Made by a program: the position numbers and the translations under genes
Shown here: positions 58,501-63,783 of the stretch, piece after piece
Position numbering within the stretch: the first letter of the stretch is position 1
How the letters are laid out: each line of letters starts with the position of its first letter
Assembly (NCBI GenBank): GCA_023653785.1
Contig: JAMKCH010001600.1
Location: 1 to 64,000, forward strand
Length of the DNA: 64,000 nucleotides
Direction of reading: 5' to 3'
Source of the DNA: Ophioderma brevispina
Lineage: Eukaryota; Echinodermata; Ophiuroidea; Amphilepidida; Ophiodermatidae
Notes under the pieces: generated by a model
Databases searched by the model: none
The model's input: only the letters and a program-made list of their open reading frames with translations
What the model was told of the DNA's origin: nothing

Positions 58501-59934
58501 ACTATTTAGAGGTCTGCTACCTTGAGAACACAATAGACATAAGCAGAACAAACACCTTCAACTTTTGAGCAATAATTTTTGGCCCCCACAACTATGTTTG
58601 TGGATGCCCTATGATCACGCATGATGCCTACCTGCTTGGATAACTAGAGGATGGCCAACAAAATCATTAATCCACTCTACAGACTAAACCGATTGCTCAA
58701 TGAACTTCTAATGTGGCACGGTGATAGAACATGATGAGTTCATGTGCTGTATACTTTTTGGACAGGTCATGAATATTAATATGCTCATTTGCATATTTTC
58801 AATAAAATGTGATTAAACCACAGATATGGGGCTATCTGAATTATGCACCGCGTAATTAACTAAACCGATTAGTCTATGAACTTCTAATGTGGCATGGTGA
58901 TAGAACATGATGAGGTCATGTGCTGTATACTTTTTGGACAGGTTATGAATATCAATGAGCTTGTTTGCATATTTTCAATAAAATGGATTAAATTAACTAC
59001 GGTTGTGGGGCACTGCATAATTTGTGTTGCCATTTTCCTCATGGAATATTAACATTTGTATAATAACTACTTATAAAATTCATTTATTTCACTTGTACTA
59101 AAATATTTGACGTGCATATTATGATTTGCCATTATAGTACGTCTAGAGTGACAGCGTCTGTGGGTGATACCTCAGCTATGGATGCAGAGTTTCCAGATGA
59201 TATCATGCTGGCTGCTGGAGATGCTGCTATGGACAGACTCAATGAACAGGAAACTAACTCACAAAATGGTAAATATGAGGCTTATATCCCAGATTTAAAG
59301 ATTTAGCCATATGAAGTGGTTTATCATAAATTAACAATGATGACCACTTTCTCCCCTTGGCTTAAATGGGGATATTATGACAGTAGATTCCTCCTGTGTG
59401 TGTGTTCCATTTTGGTTAGGTTGACTGGTTTGTGCTGTTATTCTTGCATGCTTTGCCGTATTAGCTTCATACTCAGTCACAGGAACCACTGACATTGACT
59501 TCTAATGACATCTATGTGACCTTTGACCCAGGACTCCTAACAGGACTCTCTCCTTTTTGTCCTCCTGGTGGCTTCACCCAGAAGGGGGATTTTTTTTCCC
59601 TATCAGATTCTGATGACTCTTCGCAACAGACAGCTCATGATGTCAGCAATGGCATGCCATCTCTGACATGGCAAGGGAATCCAGTAATCCAGTTCATGAA
59701 GTCCTGGTTCTTTTATATTTTTGTCTTCTGTAAGAAATTCATTTTACATCATAACAATCCATTTCTCCTTGTGTTTCAGACAATACAAGAAAACAAGCCA
59801 ACAATGTGAACAATAATGATACAGCTGCTGATGCTAATGACCCAGACAGAACACAAGGGGAAATCAGCCCCAGCCCTGTCATTCCCATTCCACCAAACAT
59901 CGGCAGTTTCCCATGTCCTCTAAACCAACCTTAA
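22467..59934 (+). CDS. RAD9A: RAD9A, 9-1-1 checkpoint clamp subunit (split over at least ten exons)
   Basis: RAD9 forms a PCNA-like ring with RAD1 and HUS1. The RAD17 complex loads it on damaged DNA, where its phosphorylated tail recruits TOPBP1 to activate ATR. Exons read, in order: 22,467-22,537; 45,741-45,855; 47,464-47,563; 48,540-48,646; 49,470-49,576; 51,984-52,049; 54,715-54,861; 57,546-57,641; 59,138-59,268; probably 59,532-59,683; 59,780-59,934. Family signatures include LEKTVDKC, QLHCK, TFCLKEL and FVLATLAD. The first exon may be at 2,679. The exon for the segment after EPMDDG was not found. Junctions 51,984, 54,715 and 59,684 are one base out of frame, most likely sequence error. 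The tail is long, polar and Ser, Asn and Asp rich. The clamp core ends around FVLATLAD; the rest is the regulatory tail. Confidence 0.9.
22540..23690. other. No gene seen in early intron
   Basis: AT-rich. The phrase 'tagacgcaaaa' recurs at 23,306 and 23,363. Otherwise featureless. Confidence 0.4.
23745..23885 (+). repeat. GGAAGAAACT short tandem and inverted repeats
   Basis: Ten-base units 'ggaagaaact' are repeated directly (23,845-23,880) and face 'tttcttccagtttcttcc', giving several small palindromes centred on 'ttccggaa'. Related fragments recur at 24,396 and 24,625-24,690. Confidence 0.75.
24999..25594 (+). repeat. 20-bp satellite, unit GGTTAAGCATGCCATCAAAA, about 30 copies
   Basis: The unit repeats with frequent one-base indels. 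Each contains AGCATGC around a GCATGC palindrome. Copies are adjacent with no spacers, so this is a satellite and not a CRISPR-type array. It generates a spurious Lys-rich open frame. Confidence 0.95.
25595..27590. other. No gene seen between satellite and DIRS element
   Basis: Contains scattered short open frames and a facing pair of 'agctc'-rich stretches near 26,675-26,760. No recognised protein. A T-run occurs at 27,017. Confidence 0.4.
27591..27683 (+). repeat. DIRS left inverted terminal repeat
   Basis: Contains 'gaccagaaacctctatacca' after 'gcacaagttctcatttggg'. It pairs in reverse complement with 35,960-36,047 over about 90 bp with a few indels. Confidence 0.85.
28390..29260 (+). other. 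DIRS 5' region with a 159-bp-spaced direct repeat
   Basis: GC-rich leader of the element. 'ggattcctataac' followed by 'gaggcggaaggt' and 'taccatcccatgatcga' occurs at 28,768-28,838 and again at 28,928-28,993. Frames here run on both strands and none matches a known protein. Confidence 0.5.
29850..30625 (+). repeat. About 120-bp tandem repeat inside the DIRS element, about seven copies
   Basis: A phrase like 'gaccagctcccttgagga' recurs at 29,859, 29,978, 30,101, 30,219, 30,345, 30,476 and 30,588. Between recurrences, 'gagctcacggtc', 'gaccaggtc' and 'gagacccaggtcgga' also repeat. Spacing is 112-131 bp. It stays open in several frames on both strands because of its base bias. Internal repeat of unknown role, upstream of the gag-like part. 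Confidence 0.85.
31230..32790 (+). pseudogene. DIRS gag-like region, degenerate
   Basis: Placed between the tandem repeat and the RT, where DIRS elements keep ORF1. It has several overlapping open frames (31,237-31,722, 31,328-31,831, 32,240-32,662). The last part (32,690-32,790) is Lys, Arg and Gln rich, as is common at the end of DIRS ORF1. The assignment rests mainly on position and composition; no definite Gag motif was seen. Confidence 0.4.
33080..34440 (+). pseudogene. DIRS reverse transcriptase / RNase H, broken
   Basis: Successive + frames carry RT motifs in order: D-L-R-D (33,127), V-A-Y-Q-F-R-V-L-P-F-G-L-S (33,202-33,239), F-T-R-V-V-K, then V-N-L-A-K-S-S and P-S-Q-R-P-H-F-L-G-A-R-L-D (to about 33,475). 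Further on, H-V-D-L-L-A-S (34,112) and A-Y-A-F (34,237) match the DIRS segment after RNase H. The catalytic Y-x-D-D position near 33,320 is corrupted by a frame change and stop. It copies element RNA to DNA in active relatives; this copy should be dead as written. Confidence 0.8.
34440..35600 (+). pseudogene. DIRS tyrosine recombinase, broken
   Basis: DIRS elements integrate with this enzyme, so they leave no target duplication. The N-terminal part carries R-K-S-T-K-N-L-G and F-Y-R-W (34,555-34,615). The phrase F-E-P-L-E-E-A-S-L-L-D-L-S (34,890-34,930) is typical. The catalytic box H-D-V-R is at 35,361-35,372. N-I-L-D-T-I-G-W-S-S and then S-Y-L-R-A-V (near 35,475) hold the expected nucleophilic Tyr region. 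The first catalytic Arg could not be placed because of frame changes. The reading ends at a stop near 35,543. Confidence 0.78.
35662..35775 (+). repeat. DIRS internal complementary region
   Basis: First half 'gcaaaagtaagtcg' followed by 'gggtaagcttatcgag' copies the outer part of the right terminal repeat (36,003-36,035) in direct orientation. Second half 'gtgagaggggggatacacta' matches the reverse complement of the right repeat's outer edge. In DIRS elements this junction is the template used to complete the circular DNA intermediate. Confidence 0.8.
35960..36047 (-). repeat. DIRS right inverted terminal repeat
   Basis: Begins 'gtggtatagaggtttctggt' and continues outward through 'gcaaaagtaagtcg' and 'tatcgagcgctagtgtat'. 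Reverse complement of 27,591-27,683. Confidence 0.85.
36605..36856 (-). CDS. Possible terminal exon of an unknown minus-strand gene
   Basis: On the minus strand an acceptor 'acctttgacaatag' is followed by an open stretch beginning E-L-P-I-K-R-F-I-R-R-S. It includes R-D-E-E-R-V-I-V-E-I-Y-S and ends F-V-H-G-T-S-C-Q-T-S then a stop. The residue mix is convincingly protein-like. The donor at 39,340 joins it in phase 0; the one at 37,803 misses by indels. A Tudor-like fold crossed my mind from the L-x-L-P-I-K-x-F context, but this is too weak to name. Confidence 0.35.
37214..38756. repeat. 1.54-kb tandem duplication, copy 1
   Basis: The sequence from 'atgtttaccctcattgggat' to 'cagtaaagagacaatgtacc' is repeated immediately afterwards at 38,757-40,250. 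The copies are co-linear throughout and differ mainly by single-base indels. Confidence 0.92.
37803..37994 (-). CDS. Possible exon of an unknown minus-strand gene (copy 1)
   Basis: The minus strand reads G-M-R-I-N-Y-V-T-K-I-L-D-L-R-N-N-M-W-R-A and on through K-I-V-D-L-G-G-W-T-G-E-A-I-S and L-V-C-R-R to a donor 'gtaaga'. The same exon is present in copy 2 (39,350-39,513) with indels, so between the two copies the coding sense is recognisable. It lies 1 kb before the exon at 36,605-36,856 in gene order. Family unknown. Confidence 0.35.
   Translation of the reverse strand: METGMRINYVTKILDLRNNMWRAKIVDLGGWTGEAISDRNITLSFVEMVQKGDNSQLVCRRLL
38757..40250. repeat. 1.54-kb tandem duplication, copy 2
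   Basis: Direct repeat of 37,214-38,756. It ends at 'cagtaaagagaccatgtac', after which unrelated sequence begins. Confidence 0.92.
39340..39513 (-). CDS. Possible exon of an unknown minus-strand gene (copy 2)
   Basis: Duplicate of the 37,803-37,994 exon. Here the donor reads T-G-T|gtaaga in phase 0, which would join in frame to the 36,605-36,856 exon, but the body carries indels (after G-E-A-I-S) that break the frame. Neither copy is clean. Confidence 0.3.
40251..41085. other. No gene seen
   Basis: AT-rich intronic sequence with scattered 'caaatttgcatgaga'-like repeats (40,797 and 40,868). No protein recognised. Confidence 0.4.
41086..41444. mobile_element. Intact TTAA-flanked MITE, family M2
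   Basis: About 355 bp with inverted ends 'ggccgactcagagatttc' and 'gaaatctctgagtcagac', TTAA at each edge. Interior 'ttccggatccggatac' matches the split copy at 2,992-3,848. A third partial end appears at 42,500 ('gggaaatctctgattcagcc'). Confidence 0.8.
41450..42870. other. No gene seen; GTTTAGGG-type short repeats
   Basis: 'acttgtttaggg' and 'tgtttaggggt' recur at 41,464-41,540. Bases 41,585-41,650 are the reverse complement of part of the 38,430-38,500 duplication ('ggacacggatgatacccctt'). The rest is AT-rich without recognised genes. Confidence 0.45.
42890..43720 (+). repeat. GTGACC-rich and G-rich low-complexity tract
   Basis: Flanks (42,900-43,050 and 43,535-43,700) are built of 'ggtgaccttggtgacc' and 'ccatgtgacc' variants. 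The middle (43,060-43,360) is almost pure G/T with runs of four or more G on +. The strand bias keeps the minus strand open as a Pro, Thr and His-rich frame that is an artefact. Confidence 0.8.
43740..45740. other. No gene seen; G-rich tract then AT-rich sequence
   Basis: 43,740-43,880 is G-rich like the tract before it. AGGTCA half-site clusters occur at 44,068-44,105, 45,075-45,105 and 45,206-45,225. An 11-G run lies at 44,651. No exon was identified. Confidence 0.4.
45741..45855 (+). CDS. RAD9A: RAD9A exon (SCLAVFKSL... segment)
   Basis: Acceptor 'tgttattgcag', donor 'catg|gtaaga'. Encodes S-C-L-A-V-F-K-S-L then L-E-K-T-V-D-K-C and L-V-F-Q-L-H-C-K-H. Human RAD9A has LEKTVEKC and QLHCK at the same spacing. 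In phase 0, out phase 1. Confidence 0.95.
46140..46605. mobile_element. MITE with TACYGTAA ends, 466 bp
   Basis: Left 'tactgtaagcactcgggtat' continuing 'aagcccaccc'; right 'gggtgggcttatacccaagt' continuing 'ggttacggta'. Inverted ends of about 30 bp, with TA at each edge (Tc1/mariner-like target). Additional 'gtgggcttat' blocks lie just inside both ends. Located in a RAD9A intron. Confidence 0.85.
46745..47285 (-). pseudogene. Non-LTR retrotransposon RT remnant
   Basis: The minus strand reads, in successive frames: I-L-Q-A-Q-L-T-R-I-A-D-A-A-A (47,130) and I-I-S-A-T-K-I-E-F-M-A (47,070), then D-F-G-Y-S-D-S-K-M-A-S-S-A-D-D-F (47,020) and S-I-L-L-Y-G followed by V-L-S-K (46,900). These match the RT thumb and post-RT segment of non-LTR elements (ISA-K-EYM and LGSKMASS-type motifs). 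Frame changes and stops show it is dead. Antisense to RAD9A within an intron. Confidence 0.75.
47464..47563 (+). CDS. RAD9A: RAD9A exon (GIVKTYNLTYQE... segment)
   Basis: Acceptor 'caatgttgtag', donor 'aaa|gtaagta'. Reads G-I-V-K-T-Y-N-L-T-Y-Q-E then L-Q-A-V-F-S. Human RAD9A has KTHNLSFQD and LQAVF here. Enters phase 1, leaves phase 2, joining neighbours cleanly. Confidence 0.95.
47801..47921. mobile_element. Long-hairpin MITE, 121 bp
   Basis: Arms 'gcttagtgtaaaa' ... 'gcctcgacggaataaac' and 'gtttattccgttgaggc' ... 'ttttacactaagc' pair around a five-base loop at 47,856. The right arm is about 6 bp longer. In transcribed RAD9A intron RNA it would form a stem of more than 50 bp. Confidence 0.9.
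48540..48646 (+). CDS. RAD9A: RAD9A exon (ELCDVVTNFQ... segment)
   Basis: Acceptor 'ttttcttacag', donor 'ccag|gtaagg'. Encodes K-E-L-C-D-V-V-T-N-F then E-E-V-T-L-S-V and F-K-N-Y-V-D-D-E-P. Phase 2 in, phase 1 out. The frame stays open past the donor into the 24-bp minisatellite. Confidence 0.93.
48662..48822 (+). repeat. 24-bp minisatellite, unit GGGGATGGCGGTAGTAGTGGTAGT
   Basis: Six to seven near-identical units, starting 15 bp after a RAD9A exon. Being a multiple of three, it stays open in most frames. In the exon's frame it reads as G-S-G-D-G-G-S-S repeats until a stop at 48,853. Confidence 0.95.
48880..49460. other. RAD9A intron, doublet repeat only
   Basis: 'cacaaataaaggtataat' is repeated at 48,902 and 48,924. 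An open frame at 48,968-49,354 has no family resemblance and no splice context. Confidence 0.4.
49470..49576 (+). CDS. RAD9A: RAD9A exon (DPSKVLHSEM... segment)
   Basis: Acceptor 'ttatctttag', donor 'ttgagg|gtaagt'. Reads L-H-S-E-M-F-L-T-P-E-E-F then V-T-F-C-L-K-E-L-R. The TFCLKE box matches human RAD9A ITFCLKE. The next exon needs one base fewer at this end; the GGG run at 49,575-49,577 is a likely homopolymer error. Confidence 0.95.
49580..51980. other. RAD9A intron with retroelement tail and MITE
   Basis: Mostly AT-rich. (CAAT)-type repeats at 50,764-50,794 next to 'cagtttatttcatctcaaca' look like the 3' tail of a minus-strand non-LTR element (AATAAACTGATTGATTG type), whose body would lie at 50,800-51,400. 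No RT motif is readable there. Confidence 0.4.
51449..51715. mobile_element. Short element with AAATCCGAACGAT inverted ends
   Basis: 'ctcccctaaaaaatccgaac' (51,450) faces 'cgttcggatttttaggcggc' followed by 'gag' (51,692-51,713). About 23-bp inverted ends, 267 bp in total, no coding capacity. Confidence 0.7.
51984..52049 (+). CDS. RAD9A: RAD9A exon (AILAFADGANL... segment)
   Basis: Acceptor 'tctttgtttgcag', donor 'ggaaa|gtaagt'. In the frame starting at the second base it reads A-I-L-A-F-A-D-G-A-N-L-P-V-S-L-H-F-E-T-T. Human RAD9A has GLLSFAESANLNLSIHF. Joining from the previous exon as written is one base out of frame. Confidence 0.92.
52400..52423. repeat. Small perfect palindrome
   Basis: 'ttctgtccg' and 'cggacagaa' around 'taaa' form a nine to ten bp stem. 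Intronic, role unknown. Confidence 0.7.
52440..52690 (+). mobile_element. tRNA-derived SINE, second family
   Basis: 'ggtgcagtggatcagcgctc' resembles a pol III A-box head. The later block 'gttataaatgggtaccggca' with 'atgctgggactcgctgggcg' is the kind of body seen in tRNA-derived SINEs. The B box is damaged. Boundaries are approximate. Confidence 0.5.
52870..53535 (-). pseudogene. Non-LTR retrotransposon RT/zinc-knuckle remnant
   Basis: On the minus strand, from 53,535 downward: A-D-D followed by M-E-G-L-K-E-T-F-V (53,480), then T-K-I-D-R-V-T-P-A-W (53,270), and V-K-L-V-K-E-F-L-Y-L-G-D-R-V-N-V, E-V-A-V-T-A-R, G-W-V-K (53,080-53,190). YLGDRV and AAVTAR-type motifs characterise the end of the RT domain in a common non-LTR lineage. 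Stops and frame changes show it is a relic. Its start abuts the inverted-repeat element at 53,541, and it is antisense to RAD9A. The + strand open frames here are mirror artefacts. Confidence 0.78.
53541..54405. mobile_element. 865-bp element with about 300-bp inverted arms
   Basis: Left 'gtagggttataaacgagaat' followed by 'cccgttctagaag'; right 'cttctagaatgggattctca' ending 'ataccctac'. Pairing continues inward through 'tgaatcagaattt' / 'aaattctgatt', 'gggggtaaaattag' / 'ctaattttaccccc' and 'cagtgctcaga' / 'tctgagcactg'. Short non-palindromic centre (53,850-54,055). No transposase frame. Confidence 0.85.
54715..54861 (+). CDS. RAD9A: RAD9A exon (PIVFSIGGDILEATFVLATLAD... segment)
   Basis: Acceptor 'catctttcag', donor 'acacag|gtgaga'. 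Reads P-I-V-F-S-I-G-G-D, then F-V-L-A-T-L-A-D-M-P-S-S-Q-L-S; human has FTIKDSLLDGHFVLATLSD. This closes the clamp fold. After Q-L-S the first copy has small deletions relative to the downstream array, so its tail runs out of frame as written; the array consensus stays open to the donor. The exon's last 108 bp are the founder of the tandem array. Confidence 0.92.
54754..55914 (+). repeat. Ten-copy, 114-bp array of RAD9A exon end plus splice donor
   Basis: Ten units, each with 'ttagctgatatgcc', 'caattgagttgtacccagca', 'cacaaagtagaacacagagg', 'accagtaaacacag' and then 'gtgagata'. Unit starts are spaced about 111-132 bp (consensus 114). The first unit is the real exon end. The last unit ends 'cagtgaggtggagaat', presumably the ancestral intron start. 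Unit 7 carries a poly-A insertion at 55,545. Copies differ mostly by one-base indels. Confidence 0.95.
57182..57454. mobile_element. Nested-palindrome MITE, 273 bp
   Basis: Outer ends 'ggctggtattctgaaggg' and 'tttcaaaataccagcc', continuing through 'tttagtcccaggtttaaa' / 'tttaaacctgggac' and 'agggttagtct' / 'agactaaccct'. Inside it, 57,290-57,343 is a separate palindrome, 'gtgagaaaattcatcatgga' ... 'tccatgaggaattttctcac'. Intronic. Confidence 0.88.
57546..57641 (+). CDS. RAD9A: RAD9A tail exon (SQQATKRNT... segment)
   Basis: Acceptor 'cttatcccag', donor 'ccaag|gtaggg'. In phase with the array consensus it reads S-Q-Q-A-T-K-R-N-T-T-H-N-R-P-R and ends H-A-Q-A-E-P-D-R-P. The RAD9 tail is poorly conserved, so this rests on splice sites, phase (2 in, 2 out) and position. 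Confidence 0.75.
58064..58524. mobile_element. MITE with GAGGTAGCACACCTCTAAATA ends
   Basis: 'gaggtagcacacctctaaat' at the left faces 'atttagaggtctgctaccttg' at the right. 461 bp, interior without recognised protein. The two overlapping open frames at 58,178-58,422 have no family resemblance. Confidence 0.75.
58687..59025 (+). repeat. Two-copy tandem repeat, about 180-bp period
   Basis: 'gaacttctaatgtggca' to 'gcatattttcaataaaatg' occurs at 58,700-58,810 and 58,878-58,986 with few differences. It sits just before the next RAD9A exon. Confidence 0.9.
59138..59268 (+). CDS. RAD9A: RAD9A tail exon (VTASVGDTSAMD... segment)
   Basis: Acceptor 'gccattatag', donor 'aatg|gtaaat'. Reads S-T-S-R-V-T-A-S-V-G-D-T then D-A-E-F-P-D-D-I-M-L-A-A-G-D-A-A-M. 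The P-D-D-x(n)-A-M pattern resembles the human tail segment PDDFANDDIDSYMIAME. Phase 2 in, 1 out. Confidence 0.85.
59532..59683 (+). CDS. RAD9A: Probable RAD9A tail exon with acidic Ser cluster
   Basis: Acceptor 'gacctttgacccag' joins in frame to the preceding exon (phase 1). The frame reads G-L-L-T-G-L-S-P-F-C-P-P-G-G and then F-S-L-S-D-S-D-D-S-S-Q-Q. It stays open to a donor-like 'cca|gtaatc', which would keep phase with the last exon only if one G were missing there. The S-D-S-D-D-S cluster fits casein kinase 2 sites, the type of site that human RAD9A uses to bind TOPBP1. Could be alternative or spurious. Confidence 0.5.
59780..59934 (+). CDS. RAD9A: RAD9A last coding exon
   Basis: Acceptor 'cttgtgtttcag'. 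Entering in phase 1 it reads D-N-T-R-K-Q-A-N-N-V-N-N-N-D, then G-E-I-S-P-S-P-V-I-P-I-P-P and stops with TAA at 59,932. The S-P sites are possible CDK targets. The vertebrate C-terminal KKFRSLFFG motif is not seen; either this lineage lacks it or an indel hides the true end (the +1 frame stays open to 60,016). Confidence 0.8.
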
Positions 59935-60229
59935 GACTCCACCCTGAACCAAAGCAAACCACTGCAGACACACATATGGAAGGGAGGAGGTGGAAGAGGA
60001 GATGTGGGAGAGATTAGTACTATTAGTACAAGCATCCAAAACACAAACCATTTATTGCTAATTTTGATGGACCATGATGGTGAGAGGAGGAAGGGAGAAC
60101 GAAGAAGGATGTTGCCGCAGTTTTTTTCTAAGCATGGTCCAGGATTTGGATGAACCCAGGATAAAATTGGATGATTTGATTTTTATATACCTGGAACTCC
60201 ACCTAGTAAAAAGGTGACAGTTAATTGGA

Positions 60230-60235
60230 AATAAA
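60230..60235 (+). promoter_or_regulatory. RAD9A: RAD9A polyadenylation signal
   Basis: AATAAA, 296 bp after the stop codon and the first on the + strand. The 3' end of the transcript is expected near 60,250. Confidence 0.7.
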
Positions 60236-60647
60236 CAGTGAATAAGGGCTGCATGCTGGGTTTTAACAAAACGTAAATGTGTGTTGCAATAATTCATCTT
60301 TAAATGAAATGATCACTCCATAGTTTTTATCCAAGTTTATACTGTTGAAGGTTTTTCTAAATCTCTGCGAATCCATACTGGTCCTTGGCAGACAGGATCT
60401 CATTCCAGATTTTGCCCAGTACTCTCTTAAATTTTCCTCAAATGTAAACAAACACCACCCTCGATTTGAGTCAAAAATTGACTTTTTGGTAAGTCCTGTG
60501 TTACTGATTTTTTTTACTGGCGCCGCCATATTTTACCATTTAACTCGGCCCCGAAGCAAACGCGGGACCGAAACGCTTTATCACACATGGTGTTTTTTTT
60601 CTCCCATTGTTTTAGCTTAACATAATTTTTTCCATAATTTTATTATT

Positions 60648-60673
60648 ACAAGACAGCCTTCTGGCCGTCTTGT
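60648..60673. repeat. Small hairpin ACAAGACAGCC/GGCCGTCTTGT
   Basis: Eleven-base stem with one mismatch and a four-base loop 'ttct', followed by a T-rich stretch. Lies downstream of RAD9A; role unknown. Confidence 0.6.
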
Positions 60674-61079
60674 TCTGTTTCTGATGCGGTCTTTACCGTC
60701 GAGGAACCCGACTGTGTTTTTCTTCTGTACGGTTTTCCTTTCTTTCTTCTTCTTTCTTTTCTTTCTGTCAACATGCTAATATCTATCTCAACATGACATC
60801 GCATAATAACCAAAACTGGTCAAGGACAAGTCCATGATGCACATAAACTTTTCACATGACCCGATTGGTGTCAAAGGTCCGATAGGTCACAGGGGTCAAC
60901 AACGTTCCATGCAAAAAATCTAGAATTAACTCAAAACTCAAACTATCTGTATCTTCTGTAGTGACTTGATCACCACGACCAAAAGTCAATTATGACTTGT
61001 CATATGACACAAGATTTAGAGGTCAGAGGTCAATAGACACAAATATTTACAACTTCAAATCACTACTACTCCTCCTACT

Positions 61080-62060
61080 ACATATTAAGCAACGTGATCA
61101 TGTGAGTCATGCATATGAAATGGCTGAGACCCCTTTATAAAAGTTATGGGTCAAAAGAGGCAATATGGGGTCATCTGGGGATGCAACAGAGGTTCAAACA
61201 TATTTACTGTGTGTAGAGGGTCAATATGTCATCTGGGGTCCACAGAGGTCAAACATATTTTACTGTTTGTAAAATTTAAAATAAGGGTCAAATAGAAAAT
61301 CTGGTTACCATACTGTAGTAATTGATGAGCGGTCACTAAAAGTCAATATGACTTCATCACTGACCAGGTTTAGGGGTTTAAAGTCAAAATACTTCAATTA
61401 CGTTACACTTTCAATCACTACTCCTCCTACAGATTAAGCACCCTATCGTGTGAGTCATGCCATAGAATTAGCTGGAGCCGCTTTAAAAAGTTATGGTCAA
61501 AGTTCATAATGGTTCATCTGCATGTGGTCACAGAGGTCAAAAACGTTAACTTGGCATAAAATTTAAACAAGGTCAAATAGAAAAGTTTTTCCCACCCTGT
61601 AGTACTGATGAGAGGTCCAATAAAGTTATCATGACCCTAATCACTTAACCATGGTTTACGGGGTCAAGGTCAAAATACATCAAATTACGTTATACTTTCA
61701 ATCACTACTCTTTCCTCCTACAGATTAAGCAACCTGATCGTGTGAGTCATGCATATGAATTAGCTTGAGCCCCCTTTACAAAAGTTAACGGTCAAGATGT
61801 CAATATGGGGTCATCTGGGGTCACAGAGGTCAAACATATTTACTGTGTGTAACCTTTAACCAAGGTCAAATAAAATGCTTTTATCCCCCCTGTAGTACCT
61901 GATGAGAGGTCAATAAAGATCAATCAGACCCATCACATGAACAATGGTTTAGGGGTCAAGGTCAAAATACATCAAATTATGTTATATTTCAAATCACTAC
62001 GCCTTTTACAGATTAAACAGTATCTCACGTGACTCATGTATGTGATCAGTTACATCCCCC
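61080..62060 (+). repeat. Tandem repeat, 290-350 bp, rich in AGGTCA half-sites
   Basis: The phrase 'attaagcaacctgatcgtgt' with 'gagtcatgcatatga' recurs at 61,084, 61,432, 61,724 and 62,011. Units include 'ggtcatctggggtcacagag', 'gtcaaacatatttactg' and 'aggggtcaaggtcaaaatac'. Confidence 0.85.
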
Positions 62061-63425
62061 ACAAAAGTTTACTTAATGAAATTTTGATCAATAGTCATTT
62101 GGGTCCAGGAGTCCCAGACCTGATTTTCCTAAAATTCTTCTTCTACAAGTTCCGGTCGGAGTACTCTCGACTGTGTTCTGATCTGTAGACAGATCTAGTT
62201 CTTTCTTCTGTCAACATTTCCAACTCGTCTAGCTTCGTCATGGTTTGACGTATTCTGACCAGACTCACACTGACCGCTGAGGCATCCATTTTATGTCCTA
62301 TGACTTTGACCCCTGTCGGGGTCATCTAGGGTCACAGGGGTCAAAGTGTCATTTCCTTTAAAAAGTTTCAGCGCTTTCAGATTCCAATGCACGGTGACGT
62401 GACTCATGGCCTATGAAGTAGCTTGAGACCTCACAAAGTTAGGGGTTTTGAGAGGTAAGTCTGGGGTCATTAAGGGGGCAACTTCCGGTCCTTAATGTGC
62501 ACCATCTTCAAAAATAACTTCAACAATAGCTATTTTTCCTGGGGCCCCCCCCCCTCTATTCAACATGCATGGTCACATGACTCATACATACGGAGCAGTT
62601 TAAGACCCTTCAACGAACACTGTGCTCGCAGGGGTCAAAGGTCATTAGGAACTTCCGGTCAAAACCAAAAATATTCCAAAATATTCAAAAATTTTTATCT
62701 CAAAACCCAAACAATGGTACAGTGACCTTACTTGCAGATATGCTTTCATGGTACCTGGTGTATGCAAGGTATGTTATTTTGGATGTCAAAAGGTTCGCTT
62801 TAAGGTCATTTCCGGTTTTAGGTAAATAATTTTCAAGAATTTTTAACTCCAGAACTACGCTACTAGTAGATTTTTTTTATTTGCAGTGGAAACAATGACC
62901 ATTTTTGTTGTGTACACGAGGTTTTTTTATACCCGGGATCAAGTCATTAAGGGGGTCAAAGGTCATTTTTTGCCAAAAAATGTTAAAAATAAGACAAATT
63001 GGGATTTTCATGCTCAGCCTTAGAAGACAGATAAAGCCGTTATTACTACAGTGATGTAACATTTACTAGTAGAAGAGGTCTATGATGTGGCGACCCAAAA
63101 GGTCAAAGTTTCAAGGTCAAGGTCAAACTACAAACAAGCTTCCGATTGAGCTGAAATCTGTCAGGGATAATCCTTGTGGCCTCATAATTACAGAACAAGT
63201 ACAGTTGACTCCCATCCGTGACCCAGGGTCACCTTATAGAGGTGAAAGGTCAAATCCTGACATGCTTGGCTTGAGTTGAAACTCAATAATATTGGACCCT
63301 TAGTAAAGTGTTAACTGTAAAAATACATTTACTGACATTTGTGACATATTGGTGACTTACAGGGGTCAAGGTCAAGTCACCTCAAGGGTTTATTAAGGGG
63401 ATCACCATCCATTCCAAATACGGCT
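62060..63425. other. No gene seen; scattered AGGTCA-type repeats
   Basis: 'aggggtcaaaggtcatt' and 'tcaaggtcaaggtcaaa' recur (62,336, 62,633, 62,955, 63,113, 63,364). A minus-strand open frame at 62,143-62,325 is not recognised, and parts of it recur near 60,690. Confidence 0.4.
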
Positions 63426-63426
63426 C

Positions 63427-63428
<2 letters not shown>

Positions 63429-63459
<31 letters not shown>
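63429..63459 (+). repeat. Poly-C run of 31
   Basis: Uninterrupted C homopolymer; its true length is unreliable in any assembly. A shorter C run lies at 21,479-21,489. Confidence 0.9.
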
Positions 63460-63461
<2 letters not shown>

Positions 63462-63783
63462 TGTAATTAAGATCTGTCCCCAGGTCTAGTGAAAATTTAC
63501 TTCTAATAACCCCAGAAAATTAAGGTATGCAGAAAATTGCATGCTCCGGGCATTTTGGTAGAAACAATGGCAGTAGTCAGTAAATGAATTTTCACCCGCA
63601 CCACTTCCTTACACCATGGATGTATTAGAAAATGAGTTTGTACACATAATGCAATTTCTACCCTAGGCAGAGATAATTGTTTTTTTTCAATCCTCACTTT
63701 TTTACCCCAAAAAACAGTTGAAATAATTTCTGAATGCAATGAAATCTAGTACTAGTATTTTTATTTCTGTTGGACTGAAACAT

